NCBI GenBank assembly: GCA_965202735.1
Contig: OZ241844.1
Location: 3,596,001-3,660,000 of the forward strand
Source: HK1 sp965202735
Lineage (GTDB): Bacteria > Pseudomonadota > Gammaproteobacteria > HK1
DNA length: 64,000 nucleotides
Reading direction: 5' to 3'
A program made the translations under genes and the position numbers. This document shows, one piece after another, positions 58,862 to 64,000 of this stretch; position 1 is the stretch's first letter; every line of letters begins with the position of its first letter. The notes beneath the pieces were generated by a model, which worked only from the letters and a program-made list of their open reading frames with translations, did not search any database and was not told the DNA's origin.

Positions 58862-60931
58862 TCACGTGCCTTGCCGGCCGCTTGCGCGACCGCCGACTCC
58901 ACGTTCCGGTTGCGCCGCTTCTTGCGGCGCGTGTGCGATCACCCGCGCGATCACCGTCTCCACCAGCGCCGCCACCCTCTCCGCGGTCAGGCCGAAATGC
59001 TCGTAGACGTGCTGGTACGGGGCGGACTTGCCGAACGAGTCGACCCCCGCGACCGCGCCGTGCTCGCCGACCCAGGCGCGCCAGCCGGCGGTGACCCCGG
59101 CCTCCACCGCCACCCGTGCCCGTATCGACCGCGGGAGCACCGAGGCGCGATACGCGTCGTCCTGCGCCTCGAACACGTCGGTGCTCGGCATCGAGACCAC
59201 CCGCGCCTCGACGCCCCGCTCGGCGAGCAGGGCGGCGGCGTCCGTCGCGACCCCGACCTCCGATCCGGTGGCGACGAGGACCGCGTCGTTCCCCTCCCGG
59301 AGCACGTAGCCGCCGCGCGCGATGGCGGCGACCTGCTCGGGGGTCCGGGGCTGGTGGGGCAGCCCCTGACGCGAGAACAGGAGGCTCGTCGGTCCCTCGC
59401 GGCGCTCGATCGCCGCCTGCCACGCGACCATCGACTCCACCGCGTCGCACGGCCGCCACACCGACATGTTCGGCATCAGCCGCAGGGTCGCGGTCTGCTC
59501 GACCGCCTGGTGGGTCGGGCCGTCCTCGCCGAGGCCGATGGAGTCGTGGGTGAACACCGAGATCACGCGCTGGCCCATGAGCGCGGCCATGCGGAGCGCG
59601 TTCCGCCCGTACTCCGAGAACATGAGGAACGTGCCCGTATACGGAATGAAGCCGCCGTGCAGGGCGATGCCGTTGCCGATCGCGTTCATCGCGAACTCGC
59701 GCACGCCGAAGAAGACATAGCTCGCATCGCCGTCCTCGCGGGTCAGCACCCTGGAGCCGCTCCACTTCGTGAGGTTCGAGCCGGTGAGGTCGGCGGAGCC
59801 GCCGATCAGCTCCGGCAGCACCGGCCCGAACGCCTCCAGGGCGTTCCGGGACGCCTTGCGCGAGGCGATGTTCTCGGCCGCGGCCTGCGCCGCCTCCACG
59901 TGACGGGCGCAGGTCGCCGCCCAGTCCTCCGGCAGGGCGCCCGACATCCGCCGTTCGAGCTCGGCCGCGTCCCCGGGGCGGGCGGCGCGGAAGGCATCGA
60001 GCCGCGCCTGCCACTCCCGTCGGCACGCCGCCCCCCGTTCATGGGCGTCCCAGCCCGCGTAGATGTCGCCGGGGATCTCGAACGGCGGGTGGGGCCACCC
60101 GAGCGCCTCGCGCGCCCCGGCGATCTCGTCGTCTCCGAGCGGCGCGCCGTGCGCGGACGCCTTCCCTGCCTTGCCGGGCGCCCCGAAGCCGATGACGGTC
60201 CCGCAGCACAGGAGCGACGGGCGGTCGGCGGCGGCGAGCGCCTCGCGGATGGCGGCATCGACCGCGGCCGGATCGTGGCCGTCGACGCCACGCACCACGT
60301 GCCAGCCGTAGGCGTCGAACCGGGCCGGGGTGTCGTCGGTGAACCACCCCCCGACCTCGCCGTCGATGGAGATGGCGTTGTCGTCGTAGAACGCGATCAG
60401 CTTGCCGAGACCCAGCGTGCCCGCGAGCGAGCACGCTTCGTGGGAGATCCCCTCCATCAGGCATCCGTCGCCGAGGAACACCCACGTGCGGTGGTCGACG
60501 ACGGTGTGCCCGCCGCGGTTGAAGCGCGCCGCGAGGACCTTCTCCGCGATCGCCATGCCCACCGCGTTGGCGAGGCCCTGGCCGAGCGGACCGGTGGTGG
60601 TCTCCACCCCGGGCGTGTCGCCGTATTCGGGGTGGCCCGGGGTCATCGAGTGAAGCTGGCGGAAGCGCCTCAGCTCGTCGAGCGGCAGCGCGTAGCCGCT
60701 CAGGTGGAGGAGTGCGTAGAGGAGCATCGAGCCGTGCCCGTTGGAGAGCACGAAGCGGTCCCGGTCCACCCAGGCGGGGTCGGCGGGATCGTGTTTCAGA
60801 TAGTCGTTCCAGAGGACCTCGGCGATGTCCGCCATCCCCATCGGCATCCCGGGGTGGCCGGAATTCGCGTGCTGCACCGCGTCCATGGCCAGCGCGCGGA
60901 CCGCGTTGGCGAGATCTCTGCGTGAAGGCAT
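58862..60931 (-). CDS. tkt: Transketolase
   Basis: 689 residues. Thiamine diphosphate site: NSGHPGMPMGMADIAEVLW, the GDG...NDN-type motif FLGDGCLMEGISHEACSLAGTLGLGKLIAFYDDN, and the catalytic TGPLGQGLANAVGMAIAEK. The pyrimidine domain has FFGVREFAMNAIGNGIALHGG and FTHDSIGLGEDGPTHQ. It transfers two-carbon units between sugar phosphates. A short extra C-terminal tail after VIAHAPQEA is low-complexity. First gene of the tkt-gap-pgk set. Confidence 0.96.
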   Translation of the reverse strand: MPSRRDLANAVRALAMDAVQHANSGHPGMPMGMADIAEVLWNDYLKHDPADPAWVDRDRFVLSNGHGSMLLYALLHLSGYALPLDELRRFRQLHSMTPGHPEYGDTPGVETTTGPLGQGLANAVGMAIAEKVLAARFNRGGHTVVDHRTWVFLGDGCLMEGISHEACSLAGTLGLGKLIAFYDDNAISIDGEVGGWFTDDTPARFDAYGWHVVRGVDGHDPAAVDAAIREALAAADRPSLLCCGTVIGFGAPGKAGKASAHGAPLGDDEIAGAREALGWPHPPFEIPGDIYAGWDAHERGAACRREWQARLDAFRAARPGDAAELERRMSGALPEDWAATCARHVEAAQAAAENIASRKASRNALEAFGPVLPELIGGSADLTGSNLTKWSGSRVLTREDGDASYVFFGVREFAMNAIGNGIALHGGFIPYTGTFLMFSEYGRNALRMAALMGQRVISVFTHDSIGLGEDGPTHQAVEQTATLRLMPNMSVWRPCDAVESMVAWQAAIERREGPTSLLFSRQGLPHQPRTPEQVAAIARGGYVLREGNDAVLVATGSEVGVATDAAALLAERGVEARVVSMPSTDVFEAQDDAYRASVLPRSIRARVAVEAGVTAGWRAWVGEHGAVAGVDSFGKSAPYQHVYEHFGLTAERVAALVETVIARVIAHAPQEAAQPERGVGGRASGRQGT

Positions 60932-61494
60932 CGCTACCGGCGTCTCCTGTCGGTTCGGCGCGCCTCCCGCCCATCCCCCGGGGATGCGGTTTCGGGAGAT
61001 CCTGCGCCGGTGGTTCGAAATCCGCCCCGGCCGGGGCGCCCGCCGGAGATGCGCACACGGGCGGCGGAGATCGGCCGATTCGCGAAGGCGCCCGATTCTC
61101 GCCGAGCGGATGGTGCGGCGCAAACGCTACTGCTACCGGGCAGTGGGTCAGTTTGACTCCAGGATCGCCATGTCGGTCGAGGAAGAAGTTCAAACTGACC
61201 CACTACCGCGGTCCGGTCCAGCGGGTGGTGCGAGCCGCATCGGCATTCAGGCGTATGCGGGCAGCCCGGGTCGGGCGGGCGGCGGGCAGCGGACGGTTCC
61301 GCACGGCATCGGAGCGGCACGGGCATCGGAGCTTGCTCGTCAACGTGGAGGCGGATAGCGTTGCCGCGAGCCCGGCGCGCGCATTCCGGGGCACATTTCC
61401 GGGATACTGGAGCGACGACAGGGGCGAGTCCCGCGCACCCCATCAACCGGTCCGACCGCCGACATCAGTTCCGGCGCCACGAAGGGAGAGACCG
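60932..61494. other. Intergenic region upstream of tkt and of the AAA-like gene
   Basis: Divergent promoters must lie here but none is clear by eye. It contains the R3/IS1-type MITE at 61139-61207. Otherwise nothing recognised. Confidence 0.5.
61139..61207. mobile_element. 69-bp MITE with IS1-like terminal repeats (R3)
   Basis: Ends GGCAGTGGGTCAGTTTGA and, read inward from the right, GGTAGTGGGTCAGTTTGA. The latter is identical to the surviving end of the IS1-like remnant at 6486-6503. The interior is only about 30 bp. No target duplication visible. Confidence 0.75.
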
Positions 61495-63060
61495 ATGACC
61501 CGCCGCCGTCTTCCGATCGGGATCCAGAACTTCCGTCGCCTGCGGGAGACCGGCAGCTACTATGTCGACAAGACCCCGCTCGTCCGGGCGCTGGTCGAGC
61601 AGGGCGACTACTACTTCCTGTCCCGCCCGCGCCGCTTCGGCAAGAGCCTGCTGCTCGACACGCTGGGGTCGCTGTTCGCCGGCCACGAGCCCCTGTTCCG
61701 GGGGCTGGACATCCACCCGCACTGGGACTGGTCCTCGCCGCATCCGGTGGTGCGGCTGAGCTTCGACGGGAAGTACAACGAGCCGGGGGAGATCGAGGGG
61801 GACATCATCGAGCAACTGGAGGGCATCGAGAGCGAGCACGGTCTCGCGCCGGCCCGGACCTCCGATACCGGACCGAGACGTCTCCGCAACCTTCTCCGTC
61901 GTCTTCACGACACCACCGGCCGGCCGGCCGCGGTGCTGGTGGACGAGTACGACAAGCCGATCCTCGACGTGCTCCACGACCCGGACCTTGCGAGGGCCAA
62001 CCGGGACTACCTGCGCGGCTTCTACGGCGTCGTCAAGGGCAGTGCCCGGCATGTCCGCTTCGTCTTCGTCACCGGGGTGAGCATGTTCTCGAAGGTCAGC
62101 CTGTTCTCGGGGCTGAACAATCTCGAGGACATCAGCCTCGACCCGCGCTACGCCACGGTGTGCGGCTACCGGGAGGCGGACCTGGACCGGGTGTTCGGGC
62201 CGGAGCTGGCCGGGCTGGACCGCGCCGAGGTCCGGACCTGGTACAACGGCTATCACTGGCGGGGCGGGGAGCGGGTCTACAACCCCTGGGACGTGCTGCT
62301 GCTGCTGCGGAGCCGGGAGTTCCGTCCCCACTGGTTCGAGACCGGGTCGCCGGAGTTCCTGTTCCGGATGCTGATGGAGAAGTCGGTGAGTCCGATGGAG
62401 CTGGAGGGCCGGCTGGCGGGGATGTCGCTGGTGTCGAAGTTCGACGTGGGGGACATCGACATCGAGGCGCTGCTGTTCCAGACCGGCTACCTGACCATCT
62501 CGGAGGAGGTGAGGGAGGGTCACCGGACCCTGTACCGACTGGACTATCCCAACCTCGAGGTCCGGGTCAGTCTGAACGACGGGCTGCTCGGGTGGCTGGG
62601 GAAGAAGGGGGTGGAGCCGCTGGAGCGGGGGCGGGAGCTGTGCGCGCTGCTGGAGGCGCACGACTTCGCGGGCTTCGGGGAGAAGCTGCGGGGGTGGCTG
62701 TCGGGGGTCCCGTACCAGTGGCACGCGAAGGGGGACCTGGCACGCTACGAGGCGTGGTATGCGAGCCTGCTGTACATGTGCCTGTGCTCGGTGGGTGTGG
62801 AGCTGCGGGTGGAGGAGGCCTCCTCCCGCGGGCGTGCGGACATGGTGGTGCGTCTCGGGGGTCAGGTCTTCGTGGTGGAGTTCAAGATGGCCGAGGGCGA
62901 GGGTGACCGCGAGGCCGCGCTGGATGCGGCGCTGGCGCAGATGCGCGAGCGGGGGTATGCGGAGAAGTACCGTGCGGAGGGGACGCCGGTCCACCTGATC
63001 GGGGTGGCCTGCGGTCGCGAGGCGCGGAACCTCCTCGACATCCGCGCCGAGCCCGCGTGA
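61495..63060 (+). CDS. AAA-ATPase-like protein with C-terminal PD-(D/E)XK domain
   Basis: 521 residues. The N-terminal AAA-ATPase_like (PF09820-type) region has FRRLRETGSYYVDKTPLVRALVEQ, the Walker A-like RPRRFGKSLLLDTLGSLF and the Walker B-like AVLVDEYDKPILDVLHD. The C-terminal nuclease-like domain (PF08011-type) ends SSRGRADMVVRLGGQVFVVEFKMAEGEGD with D...E-x-K. This large family is common in bacteria with many mobile elements; its function is not settled. Ribosome site GAAGGGAGAG precedes the ATG. Intact. Confidence 0.88.
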   Translation: MTRRRLPIGIQNFRRLRETGSYYVDKTPLVRALVEQGDYYFLSRPRRFGKSLLLDTLGSLFAGHEPLFRGLDIHPHWDWSSPHPVVRLSFDGKYNEPGEIEGDIIEQLEGIESEHGLAPARTSDTGPRRLRNLLRRLHDTTGRPAAVLVDEYDKPILDVLHDPDLARANRDYLRGFYGVVKGSARHVRFVFVTGVSMFSKVSLFSGLNNLEDISLDPRYATVCGYREADLDRVFGPELAGLDRAEVRTWYNGYHWRGGERVYNPWDVLLLLRSREFRPHWFETGSPEFLFRMLMEKSVSPMELEGRLAGMSLVSKFDVGDIDIEALLFQTGYLTISEEVREGHRTLYRLDYPNLEVRVSLNDGLLGWLGKKGVEPLERGRELCALLEAHDFAGFGEKLRGWLSGVPYQWHAKGDLARYEAWYASLLYMCLCSVGVELRVEEASSRGRADMVVRLGGQVFVVEFKMAEGEGDREAALDAALAQMRERGYAEKYRAEGTPVHLIGVACGREARNLLDIRAEPA

Positions 63061-63118
63061 GTGGGGGCGGAGATCTTCATTGTAGCTGTGCAGATACTCG
63101 CGCAGGTACCTCTCCCAC

Positions 63119-63240
63119 CAGCCATTCTCGCCAGGAGGGAACAGGCCCCTGAAATCCCCTCGACGCGACGCCCCGAAGGTCGAAATCGCACCACGATTCC
63201 ACCACGGTACGGCCTTTCCGGGCGCTGGCGGGAATCGCTG
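63119..63240. mobile_element. MITE-like element R1d with 9-bp target duplication
   Basis: 122-bp copy of family R1, oriented opposite to R1a, ends CAGCCATTCTCGCCAG and CAGCGATTCCCGCCAG. Flanks CTCTCCCAC (63110-63118) and CTCTCCCGC (63241-63249) match at eight of nine positions. It inserted at the 3' side of the PIN-like remnant, truncating it. Confidence 0.8.
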
Positions 63241-63463
63241 CTCTCCCGCCGAGACACCGATGTGAGACGTGCCGGGTGACGACGACGCGGTTCGCGCGAT
63301 CTCCGAGACCGTCACGCGGAGGCCACACCGGCGCAACGCGCGGAGGTGCTCGTCCGGTGAGAGGGGCGGATGGCGCAAACGACTGCGGACTCGGTGGAGC
63401 GCTTCGACGAAGCGGCGCCGGGTACAGGACGGAGGTGTCGAGGAAGGCGACTTCGACCGGCAA
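63241..63463 (-). pseudogene. PIN-domain toxin remnant
   Basis: TTG at 63463 begins MPVEVAFLDTSVLYPAPLR, a PIN start with Asp. The continuation (RFVEALHRVRSRL...PDEHLRALRRCGLRVTVSEIARTA) lies in another frame, and the gene ends at MITE R1d. Broken by frameshift and truncation. Confidence 0.6.
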
Positions 63464-63479
63464 GGGTCAATAGCCCATG

Positions 63480-63917
63480 TCAAGTTCCCGGGCGTCGGCG
63501 GCGAGCTCGTCGAGCGCGCCGCGCCGCGTCCGTCACGTGCTTGTACCGACGCAGGTCCTCGAACCGCACGCGGCGGTGCGTGCCGGCCTTGCGGAATGGG
63601 ACATCGCCCGCTTCCAGAAGGCCGACCAGAAAGGGCCGCGAGACGTTCAGGTAGTCGGCGGCCTGCTGCGTGGTCAGTTCGGCGTCGTTGCGCAGCACGG
63701 CGACGGTGCTCCCGGCCGCCATGTCCTTGAGGATCTCGAGGAGCAGCGCTGCGACCGGCGGCAGGAGTTCGACGGACTCCCGGGCGTGGACGCCTGCGAC
63801 ACTGAGCGTCAAGGCACGGTCCGTGCGCAGGAAGGCGGCGAGCCGCTCACTGGATGCGCGGGCCACTTCAGCGTCCGCAGGTGAAGGCGCCTGGGAGCGG
63901 GTGTGTGCGGTCATGGC
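63480..63917 (-). CDS. HTH (excisionase-type) antitoxin, C-terminus frameshifted
   Basis: About 145 residues from ATG 63917 (ATG at 63929 and 63962 are possible). The DNA-binding core ELTTQQAADYLNVSRPFLVGLLEAG, then KAGTHRRVRFEDLRRYK, is a MerR/excisionase HTH found in antitoxins paired with PIN toxins. After about residue 130 the current frame ends RRARRRRPGT. A +1 frame gives ALDELAADARELDMGY and stops at 63467, directly before the PIN start, as expected for an intact pair. So the C-terminus has shifted. Confidence 0.7.
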   Translation of the reverse strand, partial: AMTAHTRSQAPSPADAEVARASSERLAAFLRTDRALTLSVAGVHARESVELLPPVAALLLEILKDMAAGSTVAVLRNDAELTTQQAADYLNVSRPFLVGLLEAGDVPFRKAGTHRRVRFEDLRRYKHVTDAARRARRARRRRPGT

Positions 63918-64000
63918 GCTGGGCATGCGGTCGTTGCTCGCGGAGACGGTAGCGCCTGCCATGCGCAGGTGGTCAGTCCGTCTGGTGCGCAGTGTCGAAG

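Overview
This is a very GC-rich window (roughly 70% by eye) from what looks like an uncultured proteobacterium. UbiA, BirA, CueR, DegQ-like and Dpp-type ABC genes all fit Proteobacteria, and the tkt-gap-pgk cluster resembles gammaproteobacterial or betaproteobacterial order. I cannot place the organism further. Almost every intergenic space carries a mobile remnant, a palindromic MITE-like repeat or a tandem duplication.

Layout. 0-3.2 kb: copper export (CopA-type ATPase cut by the left edge, CueR-type regulator, small cytochrome c). 3.5-9.7 kb: a hypothetical gene, then a 5.5-kb unit with inverted termini and an 8-bp target duplication. The unit holds a dead IS1595-type transposase, an IS1-like remnant and passenger genes for lipoproteins and small secreted proteins. 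Several of these are preceded by conserved, apparently structured leaders. 9.8-16.4 kb: solitary DNA methyltransferase, aldehyde dehydrogenase, a LysJ/LysZ-like pair for lysine or arginine synthesis on a carrier protein, and a Phd/PIN toxin-antitoxin pair. 16.4-28.5 kb: a decayed defence island on the minus strand (DUF499 ATPase, Schlafen-like, TrlF-like PHP/SMC ATPase, AAA ATPase plus short partner, DUF1156 methylase). It contains a chimeric recombination scar, and the methylase is split by an ISAs1-type element whose transposase is fused to a DruA-like domain. A second IS follows at 28.6-30.3 kb.

30.4-36.4 kb: a peptide ABC transporter operon and ubiA. 36.7-38.4 kb: a lower-GC, tightly packed operon of three unrecognised genes. 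39.1-42.1 kb: tRNA-Thr, fragments of IS3, IS1182 and IS66 transposases, a third copy of the structured leader, a Phd/PIN module with a palindromic operator, and a RelBE-like module with a broken toxin. 42.1-53.0 kb: birA, hydrolase, deacetylase, four glycosyltransferases and a histidine phosphatase, riddled with tandem repeats. 53.3-61 kb: a membrane adenylate/guanylate cyclase, an HtrA-like protein lacking its catalytic triad, pgk, gap and tkt. 61.5-64 kb: an AAA-ATPase-like/PD-(D/E)XK protein and a decayed HTH/PIN pair.

Two themes stand out. First, a conserved leader element (three copies, 4.8, 7.3 and 39.8 kb) sits upstream of genes for short exported or membrane proteins and is a good candidate for an undescribed structured RNA. 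Second, tandem duplication has been rampant. Arrays inside intact genes have periods divisible by three (15, 72, 78, 84 bp), while arrays between genes or in dead genes (44, 62, 71, 82-83, 107 bp) do not, apart from one 96-bp intergenic array. This suggests selection has filtered frequent slippage or duplication events.
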